Origin: EB88 sp965199135
Lineage (GTDB): Bacteria; Acidobacteriota; Terriglobia; Terriglobales; Acidobacteriaceae
Assembly: GCA_965199135.1 (NCBI GenBank)
Contig: OZ240685.1
Span: 186,001 to 250,000 of the forward strand
Direction of reading: 5' to 3'
Length of the DNA stretch: 64,000 nt
A program made the position numbers and the translations under genes. Below, one piece after another: positions 46,239 to 54,107 of this stretch (positions are counted from its first letter, which is position 1; the number at the start of each line of letters is the position of its first letter). The notes under the pieces were generated by a model. That model had not been told where the DNA came from, made no database searches, and was given only the letters and a program-made list of their open reading frames with translations.

Positions 46239-47293
46239 CGGGCCTTCGACGAAGCAAGCAGAAGCCACTCGCCGGTCCAGAAGCGGGTATTCGCGCGGAT
46301 CAGCGGCCCCGCTCCGCGGCCGCGCAAACGCGCCTCCCCCTCGTGAAAGGGACCGACATAGCGCACGATCCCCGGCAAGCGCCGGTACACGCCCGGCAGC
46401 CAGCGGCGGGTACGTGCCACAGCCTCTTCTTCGCGGGCGCCAAATGGCAGCCCGAACCCGGAGCGTAGTTCCTCCGGCAGCCACATCGCCGTCAGCGCGT
46501 GGTAGAAGTGCGGCGGACGGATTGCCGTGCCCGCACCCGTGAGCACGCTGCCAGCCAGCGCACGGGCGTAGGCGTCAACCCCGAGCGAAGAGGAGTGCAG
46601 CATCGCGTGCATGTACTCCGAAAAGGCTGCCCACGTGGCTGGCAATGCGTCGGGCGGGATCCCGAAGAGCGCGCCCATCCGCTTGCTCTCGCTGTAGTAG
46701 TGCTCCCTGTCCGATGGTGACAGTGGCGGCAGCGCAAACTCATAAGCCAACAGGGCACTGTCGACAAGCGTTGCATACACCCAGCGTAGCGCGGCTACTT
46801 CGTTCGCCTCGTAGTGCTCGCCGGCATGGTGATCGCCGACCTGCCCCGGCAGTTCTCCGCGAATGGAGATGTGACGCCGGTACAGCGCAGCCGACGCGGC
46901 CGACGCCTCGATGCGCGTCCCGAAGAGCATGGTGTACACCACGCGAAAAGTGGAGTGGAAGCGCCCGAGCGCATCGTTGAGCAGGTTGGAATGGTGCCCG
47001 AGCGCCGCTGCAACCCACGGGTGCGCCAGTTGCAGAAGGGCTGCCCGTCCCGCCCCGAGAAAGACAGCAGACTCACGGTTCACGCGCCAACTCGCCGACT
47101 GCGGCCCGAAAAACCCCTCCCGCTCGGCGCCCGGCAGCGCTCCGAGCTCCTCGAGCAGACGCCTGCTCTCTCGGGGCGTCACGAATTGGTCTGGAGACGT
47201 CAACACCTCTCCATTCTCGCCCCTTTGAACAGGGTCAACAATCTGGAGCGCGAGCGTGGCCAGGCCGCACAGTAGTCTGAGGAGAGATGACAC
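46235..47293 (-). CDS. MpaB-like oxygenase family protein (DUF2236)
   Basis: About 352 residues. The family blocks are AALLQLAHPWVAAALGHHSN, FRVVYTMLFGT, WVYATLVDSALLAYE and LLHSSSLG-like helix ends. DUF2236 includes latex oxygenase and fungal MpaB; many members are uncharacterised haem-containing proteins using conserved His and Arg residues. GTG 47293 would overlap the start of the divergent glycosyltransferase gene by seven bases. A TTG near 47204, with GGAGAGG just upstream, would give a more typical length without overlap. No signal peptide is evident. Convergent with the nitrate transporter. Confidence 0.8.
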   Translation of the reverse strand: MSSLLRLLCGLATLALQIVDPVQRGENGEVLTSPDQFVTPRESRRLLEELGALPGAEREGFFGPQSASWRVNRESAVFLGAGRAALLQLAHPWVAAALGHHSNLLNDALGRFHSTFRVVYTMLFGTRIEASAASAALYRRHISIRGELPGQVGDHHAGEHYEANEVAALRWVYATLVDSALLAYEFALPPLSPSDREHYYSESKRMGALFGIPPDALPATWAAFSEYMHAMLHSSSLGVDAYARALAGSVLTGAGTAIRPPHFYHALTAMWLPEELRSGFGLPFGAREEEAVARTRRWLPGVYRRLPGIVRYVGPFHEGEARLRGRGAGPLIRANTRFWTGEWLLLASSKAR

Positions 47294-48606
47294 CGAAACG
47301 TATCCTGATCGCGACCATCGGCTCGCTCGGCGACCTCCACCCGGTGCTCGCGATTGGCCTGGAGCTCCAGCGTCGCGGCCACCAGGTCACCGTCGCCACC
47401 AGCCACTTCTACCGGGAGAAGATCGAGGAGCTTGGACTCGCATTCCGTGCCATTCGTCCCCACTGGGAGGCTTATGACAAGGAGCTTCTGCGCCGCACCG
47501 GCGACATGAAGCGTGCTCCCGAAATTCTGTTTCGCGAGATCGTGCTGCCCGAGGTTCGAGGAACCTTCGAGGACGTGCTCGCGGCCGCACGCGAGGCAGA
47601 CCTCATCCTCGCGGGTGAGATCGTCTACCCGGTGCCGCTTGTGGCCGAGAAGCTGGGGATTCCGTGGGTCTCGGCCATCCTGTCACCGTCATCGTTCTTC
47701 TCGGCCTATGACCCCTCGGTGATCGTGGTGCTGCCGTGGCTGATCCGCCTGCGCAAGGCCGGATACGCGGTGAACCGCTCGATCATCAACACCGGTCGGC
47801 TCTCCACACGTCACTGGTGGAAACCCGTTCGTGAACTGCGCCGCGAGCATGGGCTCTCCCCGGGTCGCAATCCGCTGTTCGACGACAAGTTCTCCCGCGA
47901 TCTCGTGCTTGCGCTGTTCTCCCGCGCCTTCGCCAAGCCGCAGCGCGACTGGCCGCCGCACACCGTGCAGCCCGGCTTTGTGTTCTACGACCGCGATCGC
48001 CCGGGGGCACGCATCTCGCCCGAGCTTGCAGCCTTTCTCGATGCGGGCGAGCCACCGATCGTCTTCACCCTTGGTTCGACCGCGGTGCACAACCAGGGCG
48101 ATTTCGCCGAGATCAGCGCTGCCGTGGCCAGGCGTCTGGAGCGCCGGGCAGTGCTGCTGCTCGGCGCGAACACGGCGCCCGGCGAGAGCTCGCCCGACAT
48201 CCTGCCGGTCGCGTATGCACCCTACTCTGAGGTCTTCTCGCGCGCTGCAGTGGTCGTGCACCAGGGCGGCTCCGGAACGACCGGCCAGGTCCTGCGCGCC
48301 GGCCGGCCCATGCTCGTCGTCCCCTACGGGTGGGACCAACCGGACAATGCCGAGCGGGTACAGCGACTGGGCACCGGGCTGCACCTGCCGCGCACCAGGT
48401 ACACCGTTGCCCGCGCTGCGGCCGCCCTGCACCGGCTGCTGACTGAGGATCACTTCGCGCAGAAAGCTGCCGCCGTTGCAGCCGAAATGCAGCCCGAGCA
48501 GGGACTTCGCGACAGTTGTGATGCGATCGAGCACCTCCTCCTGTTGCGAGCAGGAAACGACGCCGTCATGGCAGGCGACAGTGACATTGGTGCTTCTCAT
48601 TCATAA
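47287..48606 (+). CDS. UGT/MGT-type glycosyltransferase (GT1)
   Basis: A 439-residue GT-B glycosyltransferase. The N-terminal acceptor domain begins ILIATIGSLGDLHPVLAIG. The C-terminal donor domain has VFTLGSTAVHN and the sugar-nucleotide motif HQGGSGTTGQVLRAGRP followed by PYGWDQPDNA. Homologues glycosylate sterols, carotenoids, macrolides or form rhamnolipids; the acceptor here is unknown. ATG 47287 follows a GAGG sequence closely and overlaps the possible GTG start of the divergent DUF2236 gene. The next gene on the strand is a MOSC protein 60 bases away. Confidence 0.88.
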   Translation: MTPKRILIATIGSLGDLHPVLAIGLELQRRGHQVTVATSHFYREKIEELGLAFRAIRPHWEAYDKELLRRTGDMKRAPEILFREIVLPEVRGTFEDVLAAAREADLILAGEIVYPVPLVAEKLGIPWVSAILSPSSFFSAYDPSVIVVLPWLIRLRKAGYAVNRSIINTGRLSTRHWWKPVRELRREHGLSPGRNPLFDDKFSRDLVLALFSRAFAKPQRDWPPHTVQPGFVFYDRDRPGARISPELAAFLDAGEPPIVFTLGSTAVHNQGDFAEISAAVARRLERRAVLLLGANTAPGESSPDILPVAYAPYSEVFSRAAVVVHQGGSGTTGQVLRAGRPMLVVPYGWDQPDNAERVQRLGTGLHLPRTRYTVARAAAALHRLLTEDHFAQKAAAVAAEMQPEQGLRDSCDAIEHLLLLRAGNDAVMAGDSDIGASHS

Positions 48607-48665
48607 TGCCGTCGGCCCCTGGCCATTACCATCAGTGACAGTGAGCTAAGCAATCTCTGGAGACG

Positions 48666-49376
48666 ATGATTACGCTGGGAACAGTTGAAAGCCTGTGGCG
48701 CTACCCCGTGAAGAGCATGCGCGGGGAAACCATGGAAGAAGCCTTTCTGGAACCGGGCGGCTTTGCCGGGGATCGCCGTTTTGCTATCGGCAGTCACGGC
48801 GTGGCGGCGCCCACGCCTTATCTCACCAGCCGCATGCAGGCTCGCATGCTTCTCTTTCATCCTCGCTACGTCGATGGCAACCCGATGCCAGGCGTGGCCA
48901 CTCCCCAGGGTGCAGAGCTCCCGCTGGACGATCCCAGCTTGCTCGCCGCCCTCAGGCAGGGTCTGCCCGACAAGCAGGAACTCTCCCTGGAACGTGCGGA
49001 GGTGGCGCTTGCCGATGAGTTTCCCGTCTCGCTGATTACGTTGCAAACGCTCGCGCAGCTTGCCCGTGAGGTGAGCGTTCCCGTCGACAAGCGTCGCTTT
49101 CGCGCGAATCTCTACGCTGACTTCCCTGGCGCCGAGGGCTTCACAGAAGACTCGCTGCTTGGGAGGTCTCTCCAGATCGGCGACACCGCTGTGATCCGAA
49201 TCGAGAAACGTGATCCGCGATGCAAGCTCATCACGCTCGACCCCGATACGGCTGAGGCTGACCCGACATTGCTGCGCCACGTGGCGGCTGCGCATGAACG
49301 CTGCGCCGGGGTGTATGGCATGGTGGTCCGCCCAGGCCTGGTGCGCCAGGGAGACCCGATCCGCCGGCTGCCTTGA
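48666..49376 (+). CDS. MOSC-domain protein (YcbX-like)
   Basis: A 236-residue protein with an N-terminal beta-barrel piece (LWRYPVKSMRGE, FAGDRRFAI) and a MOSC core whose Cys in KRDPRCKLITLDPDTAEAD matches the residue linked to molybdenum-cofactor sulfur chemistry. MOSC proteins such as YcbX/YiiM reduce N-hydroxylated compounds with molybdenum cofactor. It lacks the C-terminal ferredoxin domain of YcbX. Being 3.7 kb from the molybdenum nitrate reductase may be chance. ATG 48666 is the only reasonable start. Confidence 0.87.
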   Translation: MITLGTVESLWRYPVKSMRGETMEEAFLEPGGFAGDRRFAIGSHGVAAPTPYLTSRMQARMLLFHPRYVDGNPMPGVATPQGAELPLDDPSLLAALRQGLPDKQELSLERAEVALADEFPVSLITLQTLAQLAREVSVPVDKRRFRANLYADFPGAEGFTEDSLLGRSLQIGDTAVIRIEKRDPRCKLITLDPDTAEADPTLLRHVAAAHERCAGVYGMVVRPGLVRQGDPIRRLP

Positions 49377-49489
49377 AGCGCGAGTGCTCGCTTCAAGGAA
49401 CTCGGGGGCGGCACAGACTCGGAAGGCCCTCCATGCGTCTTAATCAGTAGCTCGGCTGTCGCCTGCGAGCTCTGAAAGAAGGACGCCGT

Positions 49490-50569
49490 ATGCTGCCGCG
49501 CCGCTGTCTACCCCTGCTATTCCTGCTTGCTTCTGCTGCTCCCTCGCTCCACGCACAGGCGCCGCCGATTCCGGCGCACACGATTCCACCACCGGTTCCC
49601 ACAGCGCCAGCGAGCCTCGCGCCCGATGCACATCGCATCGTGCTCGACGTTGTGGTGAGTGGCAAGTCCGAGACGCCGCTCGCGTTGCAGGAGAAGGACT
49701 TTACGATCCTCGACAACAAGGAGCAGCGACCGATCGAATCCTTCCGCGCGATCAACGGCGCAGCCACGCCTGACCACCTGGTCCTGGTGGTGGATGCAGT
49801 GAACTCGCCTTTCCAGGCCGTGGCCTACCAGCGCAGCCAGATCGACAAGTTCCTTCGCGCGAACGGCGGACACCTCAGCGACCCGCTCACCCTTGCGGTG
49901 TTCACCGACCAGGGCATGCAGATCCAGCAGAAGGAAACCACTGACGGCAACGCCTTGAGCGCAGCGCTTGACAAGTACACGATCGGCCTGCGGACGCTGC
50001 GTCGCTCTACCGGCTTTTACGGCGCGACGGATCGCTTCCGGCTCTCCGTCTCCGCCCTGCAGCGGCTGGCAACCCTCGAGGGCACACACCCGGGGCATAC
50101 ATCAATTCTCTGGCTCTCACCAGGCTGGCCGATCCTTTCGGGCCCTGGCATTCAGCTGGACAACAAGGAACAGGCGCAAATCTTCGCGAGCATCGTGAAC
50201 CTCTCCACGCTGCTGCGCCAGTCACGCGTCACACTCTACAGCGTCGATGCTATCGGTGCAGCGGAGAACACGCTGCGCACCTTTTACTATCAGAACTTTG
50301 TGAAGGGTGTGAGCAGGCCGAGTCAGACCAGCATCGGCAATCTCAGCCTCCAGGTGCTCGCGGTGCAGAGCGGTGGGCTGGCGCTGAACTCGAGCAATGA
50401 CCTTGCTGCACAATTACAGAAATGTGTCGCGGATCACGAGGAGTACTACGAGCTCTCGTTCGATCCAGGCGCGCCCGACAAGCCGGAGGAGTACCACCAC
50501 CTGGAGATCAAACTCGACGTCCCCGGCCTGACAGCACGCACCCGCGACGGCTATTACACCCAGCCGTAG
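49490..50569 (+). CDS. Exported VWFA-related protein (acidobacterial type)
   Basis: A 359-residue protein with signal peptide MLPRRCLPLLFLLASAAP (cut near LHAQ), a Pro-rich linker, a beta domain VLDVVVSGKSETPLALQEKDFTILDNKEQ read in two halves, and a von Willebrand A-like domain beginning HLVLVVDAVNSPF. The usual DxSxS metal site is degenerate (DAVNS), as in other members of this acidobacterial family. It ends with YELSFDPGAPDKPEEYHHLE and TARTRDGYY. Function is unknown; these proteins are exported and multiplied in Acidobacteriota. It converges on the S4 gene 11 bases away. Confidence 0.85.
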   Translation: MLPRRCLPLLFLLASAAPSLHAQAPPIPAHTIPPPVPTAPASLAPDAHRIVLDVVVSGKSETPLALQEKDFTILDNKEQRPIESFRAINGAATPDHLVLVVDAVNSPFQAVAYQRSQIDKFLRANGGHLSDPLTLAVFTDQGMQIQQKETTDGNALSAALDKYTIGLRTLRRSTGFYGATDRFRLSVSALQRLATLEGTHPGHTSILWLSPGWPILSGPGIQLDNKEQAQIFASIVNLSTLLRQSRVTLYSVDAIGAAENTLRTFYYQNFVKGVSRPSQTSIGNLSLQVLAVQSGGLALNSSNDLAAQLQKCVADHEEYYELSFDPGAPDKPEEYHHLEIKLDVPGLTARTRDGYYTQP

Positions 50570-50580
50570 TTACACTTCCT

Positions 50581-50964
50581 TCAGGACCGTCCACGAAGCC
50601 GGCTCAGTTGCGAGCGGTCGCGCTTCGAGGGCCGGCTCTCCGAGACGCCACCTGCGACCAGCATCTCCTTGCGCTCTGCGGCCTCCTTCGCGCGGAGCGC
50701 GCGACTCTCTTCCGACTCGCGGTACATCTCCTGCGCAACCGCGGCAGGTCCTCGTGCCTCGTTGAGTTGCTGCACTTCGATCTGGAACAACCCTGCCTCA
50801 TTCCGTACCCGCATGGCGTCGCCTTCGCGTACATCTCGCGACGGTTTCGCTGTGGTCCCGTTGACGTCGATGCGGCCGATATCGCACGCATGCGCAGCCA
50901 GCGCACGTGTCTTGAAGAAGCGAGCAGCCCAGAGCCATTTGTCGAGTCGCATGGTGGTAGCCAT
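50581..50964 (-). CDS. S4-domain RNA-binding protein, Hsp15 (HslR)-like
   Basis: A 127-residue protein. The S4 fold starts MRLDKWLWAARFFKTRALA and continues CDIGRIDVNGTTAKPSRDVREGD. After the domain comes an Ala/Glu-rich helix and a basic tail (SRPSKRDRSQLSRLRGRS), as in Hsp15, which binds stalled 50S subunits carrying peptidyl-tRNA. ATG 50964 is chosen; the frame extends 10 codons upstream without a ribosome site. It precedes, on the same strand, nothing closely linked; the amidohydrolase gene ends 30 bases upstream. Confidence 0.85.
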   Translation of the reverse strand: MATTMRLDKWLWAARFFKTRALAAHACDIGRIDVNGTTAKPSRDVREGDAMRVRNEAGLFQIEVQQLNEARGPAAVAQEMYRESEESRALRAKEAAERKEMLVAGGVSESRPSKRDRSQLSRLRGRS

Positions 50965-50994
50965 ACCCCATTGTCGTACATCGGCGGGCGGCAC

Positions 50995-52290
50995 TCACGG
51001 GGCGAGCGGCGTCACCACGTCGCCCGCTTTCATCACCCAGCGCACATGCTCCATCACCGTGATGTCCGCAAGCGGGTTGCCCTCGACAGCGACCAGGTCT
51101 GCATACTTGCCCGGCTCGACCGCGCCAAGATCCTTATCGAGCGAAAGCAGCTGCGCACCGTTGATCGTCGCTGCCTGCAATGCTTCGAGCGGCGTCATGC
51201 CGCCCCGTACCAGTGCGCCGAACTCCATCGAAACGGATTCATCCACATCGTCATCATCGACGCCATATGCGATCTTGAGGTGATACTTAAGCGCCCGATG
51301 GAAGGCTGGTCCCTGCTCCTTGACGATGGCGATGCCCTTGGCCATGCTCGAGGGGTCACGTCCCTTCGAGAGCCCCGTCTGCAGGTCATGCTGAAAGCAG
51401 TACAGTGTCGGCACAAGCCAGGTGCCGCGAGCTGCCATCATCTGCGCGCCTTCGTCATCCAGCATCGTGCCATGCTCGATCGAGTCCACTCCCGCTCGGA
51501 CCGCTGCCTTGATCCCGATGGTGCCTTCTGCGTGTGCCATTACCTTGTGCCCGGCGCGGTGCGCATCCTCAACCGCCCGCGCCATCTGCGCATCACTCAA
51601 CTCCTGCACGCGATAGTCGCTGATCGGGTCCATCACGCCGCCGGTTGCCATCAGCTTGATCCAGTCGGCGCCGTACTTGATGTCACGCCGCACGATGTGG
51701 CTGACGTCATCCACCGTGTCGACCTGGTTCGGCTGGTCGAGCGATGGCTTGTCTGGTGAAAGCCGATCGGAGTCACCGTGGCCTCCCGTGACTGACACGC
51801 AACTGCCGGCAGCCACGATGCGCGGCCCCTGGATCAGGCCCTTCTCCACGCCCTCGCGCAGTGCGAACTGTGGATACGACGAGTATGGTTCACACGCATC
51901 CCGCACCACCGTGAAGCCATGCTTTAGCCAGAGCTGCAGATTTGCGACACCGCGGATCGTGGCCTCCGGCGCTGATGTCGTCAGATAGCTGGTCGAGGAC
52001 TGTGTCGTCGGGTCCGAAAGGATGTGTCCGTGTGCATCGATCAGCCCCGGCACGATCGTGTAGCGGGTCATGTCGATCACCGGTGCATTCCCCGCCGGTG
52101 CGGCCGTCTGGACCGAGGTAACTCGGTCACGAGTGATGACGATATAGGCACCCTCAGTGATATGGCCGGTGCGAACATCGATCAACCGGCCGGCATGCAC
52201 CACCTCCATGCGTGGCGGCGTCAAAGGCGGTGCCTGGGCGTGTAAGGCCAGTGGCGCGAGAGTCAGCAGCAGAAGGCAGAAGCGTCGCAA
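50995..52290 (-). CDS. Exported amidohydrolase (imidazolonepropionase/prolidase-like)
   Basis: A 431-residue protein. TTG 52290 has GAGGA six bases upstream and starts a signal peptide ending LALHAQ. The metal site is complete: GLIDAHGHI for the first two His, the Lys in DWIKLMATGG, HKVMAHAEG and VDSIEHGTML for further His, and a late IAYGVDDDDVD Asp. The C-terminal composite sheet is LGAVEPGKYADLVAVEGNPL. Related exported enzymes are Xaa-Pro or Xaa-Arg dipeptidases or act on cyclic amides; substrate is open. It diverges from the GH9 gene with 84 bases between starts. Confidence 0.87.
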   Translation of the reverse strand: MRRFCLLLLTLAPLALHAQAPPLTPPRMEVVHAGRLIDVRTGHITEGAYIVITRDRVTSVQTAAPAGNAPVIDMTRYTIVPGLIDAHGHILSDPTTQSSTSYLTTSAPEATIRGVANLQLWLKHGFTVVRDACEPYSSYPQFALREGVEKGLIQGPRIVAAGSCVSVTGGHGDSDRLSPDKPSLDQPNQVDTVDDVSHIVRRDIKYGADWIKLMATGGVMDPISDYRVQELSDAQMARAVEDAHRAGHKVMAHAEGTIGIKAAVRAGVDSIEHGTMLDDEGAQMMAARGTWLVPTLYCFQHDLQTGLSKGRDPSSMAKGIAIVKEQGPAFHRALKYHLKIAYGVDDDDVDESVSMEFGALVRGGMTPLEALQAATINGAQLLSLDKDLGAVEPGKYADLVAVEGNPLADITVMEHVRWVMKAGDVVTPLAP

Positions 52291-52374
52291 GCAGTATCCT
52301 CGAGAGCAACGAAGCGTTGCGCCATCGTAGCAGCCCTCTGCACGCGCACAACGAGGCATTTATGATGATCGGCG

Positions 52375-54105
52375 ATGAAGCGACGCGATGTTTTACGCTA
52401 CCTCGGCGCGACCGGCACCTCGCTCTACCTGGGCGCACAGTTCACGCGAGAGTGCGTGAAGGCGGCCTCACCAGCGTCTCAGGATGATGGCGTGTTCCTG
52501 AACCAGATTGGCTATCAGCCATCTGCCACCAAGCAGGCTACAGTTCGAAGCGCCACCACGGACCGCGACTTCCGCGTCCGCCGTGCCAACGACAACAAGG
52601 TCGTTTACTCAGGAACCCTTACCCCGGCGATGCACGATGAAGCCTCGGGAGACCTGACGAGCCTTGCCGACTTCACGGGGGTCCATGCCGCGGGCACTTA
52701 TCGACTGGAGACGGGCACGCTGGTGAGCGATCCCTTCGCGATCGATCCGCGCGCGTATGCCGACGCGCTGCGCGTCACCATGCGTGGGTTCTCGGGCCAG
52801 CGCTGTGGCTGCGCGGTCGACCTCGGCGACGGCTACAAGCACGCACTCTGTCACGCCGATGGGGCCTTTCACCCGACCTCCGGCAAAGCCGGCACGCTGC
52901 CGAACCTCGGCGGCTGGCATGATGCCGGCGACTATGGCCGCTACATCGTAAACTCCGGCATCTCGACGGGCACACTCCTGTGGGCGTGGGAGCTCTACCC
53001 GCAGGCGGTGCGCTCCCTGCATCTCGCGATCCCCGAAAGCGGCGGCAAGACACCCGATTACCTTGCCGAAATCCGCTGGAACCTGAACTGGATGCTGACG
53101 CTGCAGGATGGGGACGGCGGCGTGTGGCACAAGCAGACCAGTGAACACTTCTGCGCGTTCATCATGCCCGAGGCGGACACGCTCACCAGCTATGTGATTG
53201 GCACCGGCAGCGCACCATACAAGAGTACGTGCGCGACAGCTGACCTCGCTTCGGTTATGGCGATTGCTGCCCGGTGCTATGCGCCCTATGACGACGCCTT
53301 TGCACGGCGGTGTCTCGCAGCTGCCAAGAAGGCGTGGGCGTGGGCGATGGCCCATCCGGATGTGACCTTCCAAAATCCACCTTCCGTCAAGACCGGCGAC
53401 TACGGCGACCAGCACTGCAGCGATGAACTCGCTTGGGCCTCAGCGGAGTTGTGGCGTACCACCGGCGACGCGCAGTACGAGCAGGCTTTTCTGAAGTTGC
53501 TTCCTGCCGGTGATGCGCTCACGATCACCGAACCCGGCTGGAGCAACGTTCTCCCGATGGCCTGCTGGACCTACGCGCTCGCCGATCGCACCGGCGACCA
53601 AGCGGCGAAGTCTCGCATCATCGAGGCCACAGCTACCGCGGCCGCTGCGCTGCTTGCGCGTTCAGGGGAGAACGGCTACGGCAACACGCTCGTACTGAGA
53701 GATTATGTGTGGGGCTCGAACTCCGCTGCTGGCAACCAGTCGCTTCTGCTCCTGCTTGCAACGCACTTCCACGCAAACGGCGACTACCAGCAGGCAGCCC
53801 TCGGCAACCTTCATTACCTGCTCGGTCGCAACTGCCATGGTGTGTCCTGGGTGACGCATCTGGGCGTTCGCCCCTTCCAACACCCGCACCACCGCCCCAG
53901 CGTCGCGGATGGCATCGAAGCCCCGTGGCCGGGGCTGCTCTCGGGTGGTCCCAACGCGCATGGCGGCGATGCCGTTGCCGACGCCATGCCGAAAGCACCG
54001 CCCATGCGCATGTGGCTTGACGACGACCGCGCCTACTCGATGAACGAGATCGCCATCAACTGGAACGCCCCACTCGTCTTTCTGCTTGCGGCAGCCAACG
54101 CCTGA
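52375..54105 (+). CDS. Glycoside hydrolase family 9 (endoglucanase or glucosaminidase type)
   Basis: A 576-residue protein with a Tat-like leader (KRRDVLRYLGATGTSLYLGA). An N-terminal Ig-like CelD_N domain (FLNQIGYQPSATKQATV) is followed by the (alpha/alpha)6 barrel. The catalytic Asp lies in GGWHDAGDYGRYI, the conserved His in THLGVRPFQHPHHRPS, and the general acid Glu558 in MNEIAINWN. GH9 enzymes cut beta-1,4-glucan or, in one subfamily, remove glucosamine. The acceptor specificity is not readable. The gene ends two bases before the convergent GH78 gene, so both may belong to one plant-polymer programme. Confidence 0.9.
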   Translation: MKRRDVLRYLGATGTSLYLGAQFTRECVKAASPASQDDGVFLNQIGYQPSATKQATVRSATTDRDFRVRRANDNKVVYSGTLTPAMHDEASGDLTSLADFTGVHAAGTYRLETGTLVSDPFAIDPRAYADALRVTMRGFSGQRCGCAVDLGDGYKHALCHADGAFHPTSGKAGTLPNLGGWHDAGDYGRYIVNSGISTGTLLWAWELYPQAVRSLHLAIPESGGKTPDYLAEIRWNLNWMLTLQDGDGGVWHKQTSEHFCAFIMPEADTLTSYVIGTGSAPYKSTCATADLASVMAIAARCYAPYDDAFARRCLAAAKKAWAWAMAHPDVTFQNPPSVKTGDYGDQHCSDELAWASAELWRTTGDAQYEQAFLKLLPAGDALTITEPGWSNVLPMACWTYALADRTGDQAAKSRIIEATATAAAALLARSGENGYGNTLVLRDYVWGSNSAAGNQSLLLLLATHFHANGDYQQAALGNLHYLLGRNCHGVSWVTHLGVRPFQHPHHRPSVADGIEAPWPGLLSGGPNAHGGDAVADAMPKAPPMRMWLDDDRAYSMNEIAINWNAPLVFLLAAANA

Positions 54106-54107
54106 GC

